A stretch of 38,552 bases of DNA from Bacteroidaceae bacterium. Its GTDB lineage: Bacteria; Bacteroidota; Bacteroidia; Bacteroidales; Bacteroidaceae. Below the pieces are notes generated by a model. It ran no database searches. It saw only the letters and a list, made by a program, of their open reading frames with translations, and was not told where the DNA came from. Positions 1-8,615 of the stretch are shown here, piece by piece. The stretch is taken from contig JAFZVY010000011.1 in NCBI GenBank assembly GCA_017617575.1, positions 1-38,552 on the forward strand, given 5' to 3'. A program made the translations under genes and the position numbers. Position 1 is the stretch's first letter, and every line of letters starts with the position of its first letter.

Positions 1-1029
1 AGAAACCTGCTTAGGCTGCCAGTTGGCATTATAAATCATACCTTTGAGTATGCCAGATGCGACATGTAACTCAACAATGGAATCCCTTTCTGCACCCTGA
101 ATTTTAGTTTCCTTACCTGTGAGAATAGTATCATTACCTGATTCTGTTCTGGCACTTACATCCTGAATGTATTTATCCCTATAGTTGTAGAATGATTTAA
201 TCTTTTCATACACACTATTCCAAGCATTATCAGTTGGGATAATAGCGACATAGTTACTATCCTCACGTTCAATAGCCGTACCTAAATACACGTTGTATGT
301 TGAAGTCACGGAATCTGCCCATGTTGCCTGACCACTTACGGTTGGGCCAGGCGTAGAAGAATATTCGTCGAATTCCTCAACCTGGTATTTCTGGAGGAAT
401 TTTTGCATCTGGCTTGCACCATCCACATTCATAATATACTCATAGAGGTTTTGCTCGTATGTTGCTGGTGCCTGCGTAATGTGAAGCACACCATTAGAGG
501 AAGCAATATTTGCCCATACGATATGCTGTCCCTTGAATGTATTATCGGCAAAATCCAAAATTCCTCTCTTACCATTGAAGAGAACAAGCTTCTCTGATTC
601 CTGTCCGTTCATAATATGAGTATATCGTGTCATATTATTTCGGATAAGCTCATTTTCAACCTTCTTAAGATTCTCTTCCGTACCTGTCTCTATAAGGCTC
701 TTGTACATATTGAAGTCGTAAGAGCCATTCTCTGGTGCCCAGATTGTAAATGTCTGGTCACTGTTGAGCACGTCTGCGTATGTCTCTGACGTGAAGCCTT
801 TCTCCTTGATTGAATATGGTACATGCTGGAGAATATAAGCATAGTCAGAAATCTCTTTGTTTTCCTTAATGTTTTCCCATATAGTTTTTGTGCCTGATAT
901 ACCTTGGCTTACGTCAAAATGGTCATCTGCACAAGATGAGAAAGTGAAGAGGGCACTTGCTGTGAGGAATGACATAATCATTCCTCCAGCAATATGCAAA
1001 CTCCTTATTTTATTTATTTTGTTAATCAT
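1..1029 (-). CDS. Fasciclin-like surface lipoprotein, 3' part cut by window edge
   Basis: An open frame of 343 codons runs without a stop from the ATG at 1029 to the window edge, so the C-terminus is missing. The N-terminus has a basic, hydrophobic leader ending in FTFSSC, with the lipidated Cys at about residue 33 followed by ADD. That acidic stretch resembles the Bacteroidetes lipoprotein export signal, so a surface location is likely. Residues about 50-180 read like a divergent fasciclin (FAS1) unit: a 'tFTIWAPEN' strand, then a helical region, then 'IASSNGVLHITQAPATYE'. A second, similar unit seems to begin near residue 190 ('VAIIPTDNAWNSVYEKIKSFYN'). It starts 32 nt after the stop of the 712-aa fasciclin gene and is probably the last visible gene of the FAS1-SusC-SusD operon. 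FAS1 proteins are generally adhesion or ligand-binding modules; the ligand here is unknown. The family call is moderate because the sequence is divergent. Confidence 0.72.
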   Translation of the reverse strand, partial: MINKINKIRSLHIAGGMIMSFLTASALFTFSSCADDHFDVSQGISGTKTIWENIKENKEISDYAYILQHVPYSIKEKGFTSETYADVLNSDQTFTIWAPENGSYDFNMYKSLIETGTEENLKKVENELIRNNMTRYTHIMNGQESEKLVLFNGKRGILDFADNTFKGQHIVWANIASSNGVLHITQAPATYEQNLYEYIMNVDGASQMQKFLQKYQVEEFDEYSSTPGPTVSGQATWADSVTSTYNVYLGTAIEREDSNYVAIIPTDNAWNSVYEKIKSFYNYRDKYIQDVSARTESGNDTILTGKETKIQGAERDSIVELHVASGILKGMIYNANWQPKQVS

Positions 1030-1061
1030 CTTTCTTCAAATTTTGAGTTTAGTATTTCTGA

Positions 1062-3200
1062 TTACCAAATGTCTTCTGCAACATCGCCAGCATATACTGA
1101 CTTTGGCACTAGTTCAAGGTAATCGTAGAAGAACTCCAATGTTGTACCTGAAAGTACAGACTTGAAACGAATATAATATGTTTCACCAGCCTCAAGCACA
1201 CCTGTATAGATAATCTTACGCAAACACTGGTCATAGCTTCGACCTGTTTCTGTTGCAGACTGTGAGAAGTACTTTGGTCCCTTCATGAATCCAAGGTTAC
1301 GCATTGACTTGTCATTCTCAGCATTTGCATCCCAATCAGTACCATCCTTAACCCAACCAGTTGCATCTGTAAGTGTACCTGAGTTACTACGGAGGTCAAG
1401 AGGGATACCTATGGCAGGAAGGTTGTTCTTGTTCTTTCCGATATATACCTGAGCCATGCCACGGTTAGTGTTAGCATTGATACCATAACGAATCTCGTAT
1501 GTACCAGTATAAGGTACAGGTGGCAACTTCATGGTGAAGTCATATATACCCTGAATGTTAAACTCGTCTGCCTGATAGTTCATCCAGCTACCACCACACT
1601 CCCAACGGTGATTTGGAAGATAGATAAACTTAGTAGCATCACTCATATCTACCACATTGTCAATGTAGTCACTTGGGAAAATATATGCCTCCTCGTTTCT
1701 GTTCTGTCTTACATTGTTTGTAAGGAACTCAGGGAAGAGTGATGTGATATCAAAACGCAAACGCTCATTAAGTACCTTGTTAGGAACGTCAGAATTCCAA
1801 AGAAGAATGCCTTTGATAGGGTAGTAGAATCCATTCAAAGCATTATTGCCATATTCTTCATTTGTGCTGGAAATATCTGTACCGAAGATTTCCATTGCAT
1901 CTACAGTTTCCTTATAGTCACCATTCATCTTGTTGTTGTACTTTGAAGCACGGTTGATTGCACGACAAATGGTTGTAGTCGTACCAATTCTATTTCTGTA
2001 CGCAGTTATCTTCATGAGACGACGCTGAATGCCGATTGTCTCCCAATATTCCCACACATTTACATAGAATGCTGTCTTTGAACGATTCTTCATGATACTT
2101 GCATACATACCATACTCATTGGCAAACGTAGTCATTGTATTATATGCAAGAGACTGTGGAAGAATATGATATGACACAAACTGGTTGAGCCAGTTATAAG
2201 GATTGTCATAGTCATCTCCCCATGATGTTGTATGTCCATGATTAGTATCATCATCGAAGTCAGCATGACTCTTGACATATTCCTTAAGAGTTTCAAGATC
2301 CTTGATACCAGCAGCTTCGAACACATCGTTTGTCTCAACAAATACGGTAAAACCGAATTTTCTTTGCTCTGGATACTTACACTGGAACTTAGTTCCATAC
2401 TTGTCGCTCTTTCCGAGTTCGTCCTCATGTCTTTCCTCCCACTCAAGGTCACGTATCTTTGACATCTTGAGGTCATAGCCCGTAAGTGCAAGAAGCTCAC
2501 CAAAGAATGTTGTGTTTGGAGTATTCATGATAAGACCTGCTATAGATGCGTTAGAAGGCGCAAGGACGTGGTCAATGGCATGAATACATCCATTGGCAAC
2601 CTCAATATCTGATTCTACAATTGCAGAATAAGTATTAACGTATGTGATTGTTGCAGTCGTTACTCCACCAGTAGCTGTAGTATCTGTCTTTGTACCGTAT
2701 GAGATACTGATGTAACGGTCATTCATGTTTGTTGTCTTGAGTGCTCCTTCCTCGAAGTCTGTACTCTTGAACGCAAGGTTATTACCATTCTGAATGATAG
2801 AGTTGAAGACGATTTCCTGAGCCACAGAGTCTGGGATAAGGTTTACGTCTGTTGTCTCGACTGTTGGGTTCTCCATATTCTTTACGGAGTCGAGGTACTG
2901 TGCAATAGCCTCATTTGTTGGAGCAAAGCAAGTGTAGTTACCACGTGCAGCGAGGAGGTCATGCATTGTTGACTTTGAACGCTTGCTTGGCTTTACACGA
3001 TTCAAGAGTGTGAGATAACTGCTGAACTGCTCCGGATTGTTCTCGAAGTGGTCAATCATCATCTCACCAGTGAAGGTGTAAAGGTCGCTCTCGTCTATTT
3101 TCTCTTTACAAGAAGAAAGAGAAAATACTGAAAGAACAGCAACGGATAGTAATCCGCCGATGATTCCTTTATTCTTTATGATATTATTTATATTGTTCAT
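1062..3200 (-). CDS. Fasciclin-domain lipoprotein with C-terminal carbohydrate-binding-like domain
   Basis: A 712-aa protein. The leader ends in SLSSC, with the lipid-anchored Cys at residue 31. A FAS1 domain covers about residues 50-215, shown by 'YTCFAPTNEAIAQYL' and the closing 'GCIHAIDHVLAPS' strand. A second FAS1-like unit follows (about 225-500) with a long insertion. The last 160 residues look like a jelly-roll beta-sandwich: 'YEIRYGINANTNRGMAQVYIG' (in part) and 'FEYDYLELVP'-like strands recall CBM6/CBM35-type modules. It starts 10 nt after the SusD stop, so it occupies the place of the SusE/SusF-type surface glycan-binding proteins of ordinary polysaccharide loci. A role in capturing the ligand imported by the SusC/D pair is inferred; the ligand is unknown. 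Confidence 0.85.
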   Translation of the reverse strand: MNNINNIIKNKGIIGGLLSVAVLSVFSLSSCKEKIDESDLYTFTGEMMIDHFENNPEQFSSYLTLLNRVKPSKRSKSTMHDLLAARGNYTCFAPTNEAIAQYLDSVKNMENPTVETTDVNLIPDSVAQEIVFNSIIQNGNNLAFKSTDFEEGALKTTNMNDRYISISYGTKTDTTATGGVTTATITYVNTYSAIVESDIEVANGCIHAIDHVLAPSNASIAGLIMNTPNTTFFGELLALTGYDLKMSKIRDLEWEERHEDELGKSDKYGTKFQCKYPEQRKFGFTVFVETNDVFEAAGIKDLETLKEYVKSHADFDDDTNHGHTTSWGDDYDNPYNWLNQFVSYHILPQSLAYNTMTTFANEYGMYASIMKNRSKTAFYVNVWEYWETIGIQRRLMKITAYRNRIGTTTTICRAINRASKYNNKMNGDYKETVDAMEIFGTDISSTNEEYGNNALNGFYYPIKGILLWNSDVPNKVLNERLRFDITSLFPEFLTNNVRQNRNEEAYIFPSDYIDNVVDMSDATKFIYLPNHRWECGGSWMNYQADEFNIQGIYDFTMKLPPVPYTGTYEIRYGINANTNRGMAQVYIGKNKNNLPAIGIPLDLRSNSGTLTDATGWVKDGTDWDANAENDKSMRNLGFMKGPKYFSQSATETGRSYDQCLRKIIYTGVLEAGETYYIRFKSVLSGTTLEFFYDYLELVPKSVYAGDVAEDIW

Positions 3201-3210
3201 ATTGGTTCAG

Positions 3211-5151
3211 TTATTTTCGGTTGTCAGTTCTTCCTGTTGTACTTGATGTCTTCCATACACCATTCTGGTAGAGCAGGTAATTAGCCTTTAACTCATTGTC
3301 ATAGACAGGTGAGAACAAAGACTGAATATCTGCAAGCTTTGCCTGAATAGCTTTCTGGTTTCCTGAATATTTACGTACAAGGAGGGTGAGCATATCCTTT
3401 GTGTCGCCACGACGCTGTGCATAGCGAACAAGGTCGAACCAACGCTTTCCCTCGCAGAGGAATTCACGCTGACGTTCAGCCATTACAAGGTGCTCCATCT
3501 TCTGCTGGCTCATAAACAAGCTGGTCTTCAATGAATCAGAAGCCGCAGCAGTATTTGCCTTGCTGTATGCATAAGGATTGGAACGCTTAAAGACTTCCTT
3601 AACATAAGTAAATGCATTCATAAGGTCTGCCTCAGATGTTGCAATCTGAGAAAGAGCCTCTGCCTTCATAAGGAATACCTCTGAGAGACGATATACAATG
3701 AAGTTTGCATCATTATTTCCAGTTGAACGGAAATCGTAATCGTGATTAAATTTAAGTGTACCAGAATTTCTTTGCAAAGTATTGTCTGTGAGTAAAGACT
3801 TTCCTGCACTTGTCTGGGTATATGAAGTCTTTGAAAGTTTTGTATAGTTATATTCCGTTTGACCATCTTCATCAAGGCGGTTCAATGATTCCCAACGACG
3901 ATAGTCTGTCTTTGTGAATACTGCAGATGGCACCTCTGAATTTGGATTTGCACTTACATCCTCAAACAGATTCTTTGGGGCTGTAAGTTTAGCAGCCTTG
4001 CTGTCTTTCAGATTCCAAAAAATTTCGGTTGTCATATCATTGCCGTATGTTCTTCCATCAAACTGAATCTCAAAGATAGACTCGTCAGAGTTACCTTTGC
4101 CAAAGATTTTATTGAATGCATTACCACTACCAAAAACGAGTGTGCCAAGTTCAGTTGAAGGCTCGTGCTGAGCCAACAAATCTGCTAACTCAGGCTTTGT
4201 AGTAACTACGTTTGAGTATTTTCTCTTGATTGTCTTTTCAAGTTCGTTGTAACACATCAAGATAACAGTATCGCAGTTATCGATACACTTCTTGTAGTCT
4301 GCAGATGCAGAGTGCTCTGATATCACATTGTCATCAGAATTGATAACTGATGGATTTGGAGCGTACTCATTCTTTAATCTATTTACGAATGGGTGACAGT
4401 TACCTTGAAGATAACTTGCCCTCCAAAGATATACGTCAGCAAGAAGCGCATACACTGCTTTTTTAGTGATACGTCCCCTGTTAGCAACAACATTACCATA
4501 TTCTGTCATTGCCATTGGCTTAATACTCTCCAAATCACTGATTATGGAGTCAAGTACAACAAGCTGAGTTCTTTGAGGGTAAGATAATTGCTGAGAGTTA
4601 TTATTTATATCATCAGTAATGTATGGAATTTCTCCGAATGAACGTACAAGATAGAAGTAGCAGAGAGCACGAAGAGCAACAGCTTCAGCATACATAGGCT
4701 TCCAGTTCTCCTCAGAGAAACTCTCATCAACATTCACAACTTCATCACCATGTTTAATAACCTTATTACAGTAATTGATGGTCTTATACATTGGTGTCCA
4801 GTCATAAATCTTGTATGTAGGAAGAATGTTAGCATTCATGATGTTAGTTTCATCAGCTGAAGAACCTAACTCAAGAGCGCGGTCGCAGTTATCACTACGC
4901 ATCTCACCCCAGTAGATAACTCTGTTAAGGAAGTCCTTCTCTGTCATACTCTTGTAGCATCCAAAGAGAGCGTTGCTGAGGTCATTCTTATCCTGCCAGA
5001 ACTCCTCTTCCACAATGTAATTGGTAGGAGTGATTGTGAGGTAATCCTCACAAGAGGTGAATGTGAAGACGGAAGCTGATAGGATGGCAGGGAGAACTGC
5101 CAAACCTATTGCTTTCTTTATCTTCATTGTTACCTTATTATTATATTTCAT
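3211..5151 (-). CDS. SusD/RagB-family nutrient-binding outer-membrane lipoprotein
   Basis: SusD proteins form the lid of a SusC transporter and bind its ligand at the cell surface. The SusD marks are clear: after lipidation (FTFTSC, Cys at residue 34) comes 'YLTITPTNYIVEEEFW' and 'ALFGCYKSM'; the C-terminal half has 'YRLSEVFLMKAEALSQ' and 'RQREFLCEGKRWFDLVRY', the family's C-terminal signature. The start was placed at the ATG at 5151 (646 aa), which follows an AAAAAAGGAAACAAAT stretch. An in-frame TTG at 5178 would add nine residues and is less likely. The gene lies 36 nt after SusC and 10 nt before a fasciclin lipoprotein, all on one strand. The length is on the long side for the family. The ligand cannot be read from the sequence. 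Confidence 0.95.
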   Translation of the reverse strand: MKYNNKVTMKIKKAIGLAVLPAILSASVFTFTSCEDYLTITPTNYIVEEEFWQDKNDLSNALFGCYKSMTEKDFLNRVIYWGEMRSDNCDRALELGSSADETNIMNANILPTYKIYDWTPMYKTINYCNKVIKHGDEVVNVDESFSEENWKPMYAEAVALRALCYFYLVRSFGEIPYITDDINNNSQQLSYPQRTQLVVLDSIISDLESIKPMAMTEYGNVVANRGRITKKAVYALLADVYLWRASYLQGNCHPFVNRLKNEYAPNPSVINSDDNVISEHSASADYKKCIDNCDTVILMCYNELEKTIKRKYSNVVTTKPELADLLAQHEPSTELGTLVFGSGNAFNKIFGKGNSDESIFEIQFDGRTYGNDMTTEIFWNLKDSKAAKLTAPKNLFEDVSANPNSEVPSAVFTKTDYRRWESLNRLDEDGQTEYNYTKLSKTSYTQTSAGKSLLTDNTLQRNSGTLKFNHDYDFRSTGNNDANFIVYRLSEVFLMKAEALSQIATSEADLMNAFTYVKEVFKRSNPYAYSKANTAAASDSLKTSLFMSQQKMEHLVMAERQREFLCEGKRWFDLVRYAQRRGDTKDMLTLLVRKYSGNQKAIQAKLADIQSLFSPVYDNELKANYLLYQNGVWKTSSTTGRTDNRK

Positions 5152-5187
5152 ATTTGTTTCCTTTTTTTTCAGATTCAATGGTTGTCA

Positions 5188-8100
5188 TTAGAAACCGATG
5201 TTCAAGTTAAATGTAATAGACTTAGAACGTGGAGTCTTTGAGTTATCGTAGCAGACACCCCAAGAACCATATCCAATCTCTGGGTCAACACCTGTATATT
5301 TCGTGATACAGAACAAGTTGTTTGCAGATGCACTACAAGTGAGTGACTTGAGACCAAGGTTCTGAGCTGTCTTAGCAGGAAGACTATAACTCAACTGTGC
5401 GTACTGAAGACGAACGAAGTCTCCGTTCTCTACATAGCGGTCACTTGCAAGTGCATTGTAAGATGCACCAATCTTCTCGCTCATAGCACGTGGGATTTCT
5501 GTCACGTCACCATTCTTACGCCATCTCCAAGATACTGCCTGTGACTGATTCTTGTTGCTGCGCATTGATTCGTTGTTAAGTCTTGCTGTGTTGGCAATCT
5601 TGTTGCCGAAACGGTAGTTGAATGACAACTTGAGTTTCCAGCTCTTATAATTGAAGTTGAAACCGAAACCACCATTTACCTTAGGGTTAGAGTTACCAAG
5701 GTAAACGATATCAAGCTCATTGATCTGACCGTCATGGTTGATATCCTCATAGATAACATCACCACCCTTGAACTCATAGTTCTTACCATTCTCTCCATAG
5801 TTGAAGTACATGTGGAGTGGGTTACCCTTTGCATCATAGAGGATGTTGCCTTCTGCATCACGTGCTACTGGCACGGTTGCATTATCGCCACGAAGCTCTG
5901 CAGCGTATGCTGTACGCTCACCATAAGTATTATATGATGTAGCAGTGTAACCGCTGTGCTCGTAGTCGTAAGCATATACACCCAAGTATCTGAAGCCATA
6001 GATAGAACCTACGGCGTTACCAATCTGGATACGCTTGAGGTATTCACCATTATTATAGCTAAAGTTACCGTTCATGCTTGCAAGTACGCTGGCATCCATA
6101 TCTGTGATGGTATTCACGTTCTGTGCAATGTTGAAGTTCAATGACATTGAGAAATCGCCAACCTTAGCGAACCTACCAGTATTGATGTAAAGCTCCCATC
6201 CACGGTTACGGAGTCCACCGACATTTGCCCATGAGAGAGAGTTGAAACCTGTAGAACCAGGAATACTTACGCCTGACATGAGAAGGTCAGAAGTCTGCTT
6301 GTTGTAATACTCGAATGTAACCTGAATAAGGTCGTCAAAGAAGTTGAGGTTTGAACCAAGGTTCCATGACTGCATTGTTTCCCACTTGAGGTCTGTGAGT
6401 CGAAGGTTATTTGGAGCGATTGCACCATAGCTATATGTGCTCTTACCATATGTACCCTTACCCTGATAAGTATTATACATAAGGTACTCCTGTCCTGGCT
6501 CCTTACCAACCTTACCCCATGATGGGCGGAATGAGAGCATAGAGATAACATGGCCAACATGAAGCTTCTCAAAGAATGGCTCCTGACTAATGTTCCAACG
6601 ACCAGAGATACCAGGGAATGTTCCCCACTTACGACCTGCACCGAACTTTGTAGAACCGTCACGTCTTACTGTTGCGTCGAAAGAGTAACGTCCATCGAAG
6701 AAGGCAATGTGCGTACTTCCGAGATATGACATACGATGAGCCTTACCAGTGCTTGTTCCTGTGTCTCTTACGTATGCCTCTGCAATAGAAGACTCAAGTC
6801 CTGTTGGAAGACCTACCTGTGAACTGTTCTGGCGTGAACTATTCTCTGACCAGATTTCAAACTGACCGAGTACGCTCATAGTGATGTTCTCGCTGTTGAA
6901 CTTTGGTGTGAAGATAAGTTTCTCACGGTTTGTGATACTGATACTTGAGAAGTCAGAGTTAGATGTCTTGTTTACACCATCTGACCAAGATTCAGTTGTG
7001 AGGTTCTTTGGATAGTATGTATTTACAGCCTCGTTGAAGATATCCATATAAATCTCGGCATTGAGGTCGAGGGTATGACCCTCATCTGGGTTCTTGCTGA
7101 GAAGCTTATAACGGAGGTTGAACTGAGGAGAAATACGATAAGTAGATTGATTGTTATATGCAAGATTTGCTATGGCAACAGGGTTACCAAGCTTCTTCAT
7201 ATCATCAAGACGGTTTGAACTATAAACGTTGTTTCCACCAGCATTTACTGTAGGGTTTGTTGGAAGCATCTTATAATAGTCACCTGTAAGATTGCCATAT
7301 TGGTCATACTCATAGATACTCATATTTGGCATGGCATCGTATGCCTTACCAAGTATTGAAGATACAGAGCTACCATCCCAGTTACGGTGGTTATCTGTGT
7401 AAGTGAACGCAATGTTTGTCTGGAACAAAATGCGGTCTGATACCGTATAGTCGAGTACGAGACGATTAGTGAGCTGATTGAGAGACTGCTTGATGATTGT
7501 ACCCGTCTGGTGTGAGTAACCACCAGAGATACGGAACTTAGCCTTCTCACCACCACCAGTAAGAGTTACATAATACTCGTTCTTTGCACCAAACTGGCTG
7601 ACAGCATCTACCCAATCTGTATTCTTGTTGAAGTTGTAATACTGAACAGGACGTGACCTGTCATAGTTAAGCTCGACCATATCTGATGTTGCAGAACTCT
7701 GCTTAGGGTTGAAGTATGCTTCCTTAAGCATCATTGTGTAACCATCACCATCAAGCATGTTAAGACCAGATGGCATCCATGCACCTGAGAACTTATAAGA
7801 GAAGTTGAGCTTAGTAGGTCCAGACATACCACGACGAGTAGTAATCTCGAGTACACCGTTTGCACCCTTAGAACCCCAGATAGCAGTAGCTGCGGCATCC
7901 TTGAGAACCTTGATTTCCTTGATATCCTCAGTGTTTACAGAGAGAAGGGTAGCGAACTGCTCCTCATTGTCAAGGTCTTCAAAGTTGATGTTTGATGCAC
8001 CATCAGGAATATCAAAGATGTTTCCATCTACAACGATAAGTGGCTCTGCAGAACCATTGATTGTGCTGACACCACGCATACGCATAGATGTACCAGCACC

Positions 8101-8604
8101 AAGGTTACCTGAGTTGGCAACGATATCAAGACCGGCAATCTTACCCTGAAGTGCCTCGTCAGCACTTGAGAAAGAGAGACCTTCAACATCGTCCATATCC
8201 ATAGTCTGTGTGGCAACAGATACCTCCTTGAGAGGGATAGCCATACCGTTGCTTCGAACCATTGGCTTAGCCTTAACGACAACTTCCTTGAGTGTCATCT
8301 CATGAAGCTTGATGTTGAACTTAGTCTTAGTTGTACCGATAACTTCCTCATATTTCTGATAACCAGCAAAGCTGACACTAATCTTGTCCTTTGGGTTCAC
8401 AACAACGAGTGAGAAGTTACCATTCATATCTGTTACTGTTGCTGCAACGATACGGTTGTTTGCATCACGTTCAACGACGTTTGCCATCATGATACCGCCC
8501 AAATCATCATAAACGCTACCAGTGATGCGTCGCTTCTGTGCAAATGCTGAACTTACAAAGAAGAGCAGCACTATTGTTGTTATAACATATTTTACTTTGT
8601 TCAT
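5188..8604 (-). CDS. SusC/RagA-family TonB-dependent outer-membrane transporter
   Basis: An 1138-aa transporter that imports ligand bound by its SusD partner, powered by TonB. In order: signal peptide (cleavage after 'SSAFA'), a carboxypeptidase-regulatory-like beta-sandwich ('ITGSVYDDLGGIMMANV', about 26-105), a plug domain (about 110-260) with the SusC signature 'MRMRGVSTINGSAEPLIVVDG' (spread over residues about 172-193) and 'IKEIKVLKDAAATAIWGSKG', then a beta-barrel ending in 'SKSITFNLNIGF' with the terminal aromatic typical of outer-membrane barrels. It starts 11 nt after the 1001-aa fasciclin gene. No dedicated glycoside hydrolase, sensor or sigma/anti-sigma pair lies in the operon, so the substrate class is open: glycan, glycoprotein or peptide. 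Confidence 0.96.
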   Translation of the reverse strand: MNKVKYVITTIVLLFFVSSAFAQKRRITGSVYDDLGGIMMANVVERDANNRIVAATVTDMNGNFSLVVVNPKDKISVSFAGYQKYEEVIGTTKTKFNIKLHEMTLKEVVVKAKPMVRSNGMAIPLKEVSVATQTMDMDDVEGLSFSSADEALQGKIAGLDIVANSGNLGAGTSMRMRGVSTINGSAEPLIVVDGNIFDIPDGASNINFEDLDNEEQFATLLSVNTEDIKEIKVLKDAAATAIWGSKGANGVLEITTRRGMSGPTKLNFSYKFSGAWMPSGLNMLDGDGYTMMLKEAYFNPKQSSATSDMVELNYDRSRPVQYYNFNKNTDWVDAVSQFGAKNEYYVTLTGGGEKAKFRISGGYSHQTGTIIKQSLNQLTNRLVLDYTVSDRILFQTNIAFTYTDNHRNWDGSSVSSILGKAYDAMPNMSIYEYDQYGNLTGDYYKMLPTNPTVNAGGNNVYSSNRLDDMKKLGNPVAIANLAYNNQSTYRISPQFNLRYKLLSKNPDEGHTLDLNAEIYMDIFNEAVNTYYPKNLTTESWSDGVNKTSNSDFSSISITNREKLIFTPKFNSENITMSVLGQFEIWSENSSRQNSSQVGLPTGLESSIAEAYVRDTGTSTGKAHRMSYLGSTHIAFFDGRYSFDATVRRDGSTKFGAGRKWGTFPGISGRWNISQEPFFEKLHVGHVISMLSFRPSWGKVGKEPGQEYLMYNTYQGKGTYGKSTYSYGAIAPNNLRLTDLKWETMQSWNLGSNLNFFDDLIQVTFEYYNKQTSDLLMSGVSIPGSTGFNSLSWANVGGLRNRGWELYINTGRFAKVGDFSMSLNFNIAQNVNTITDMDASVLASMNGNFSYNNGEYLKRIQIGNAVGSIYGFRYLGVYAYDYEHSGYTATSYNTYGERTAYAAELRGDNATVPVARDAEGNILYDAKGNPLHMYFNYGENGKNYEFKGGDVIYEDINHDGQINELDIVYLGNSNPKVNGGFGFNFNYKSWKLKLSFNYRFGNKIANTARLNNESMRSNKNQSQAVSWRWRKNGDVTEIPRAMSEKIGASYNALASDRYVENGDFVRLQYAQLSYSLPAKTAQNLGLKSLTCSASANNLFCITKYTGVDPEIGYGSWGVCYDNSKTPRSKSITFNLNIGF

Positions 8605-8615
8605 ACTCTGTAAGT

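Noticed and set aside
5152-5178. TTG-initiated N-terminal extension of the SusD gene
   Set aside because: The ATG at 5151 gives a normal lipoprotein leader; the nine extra residues add no conserved sequence.
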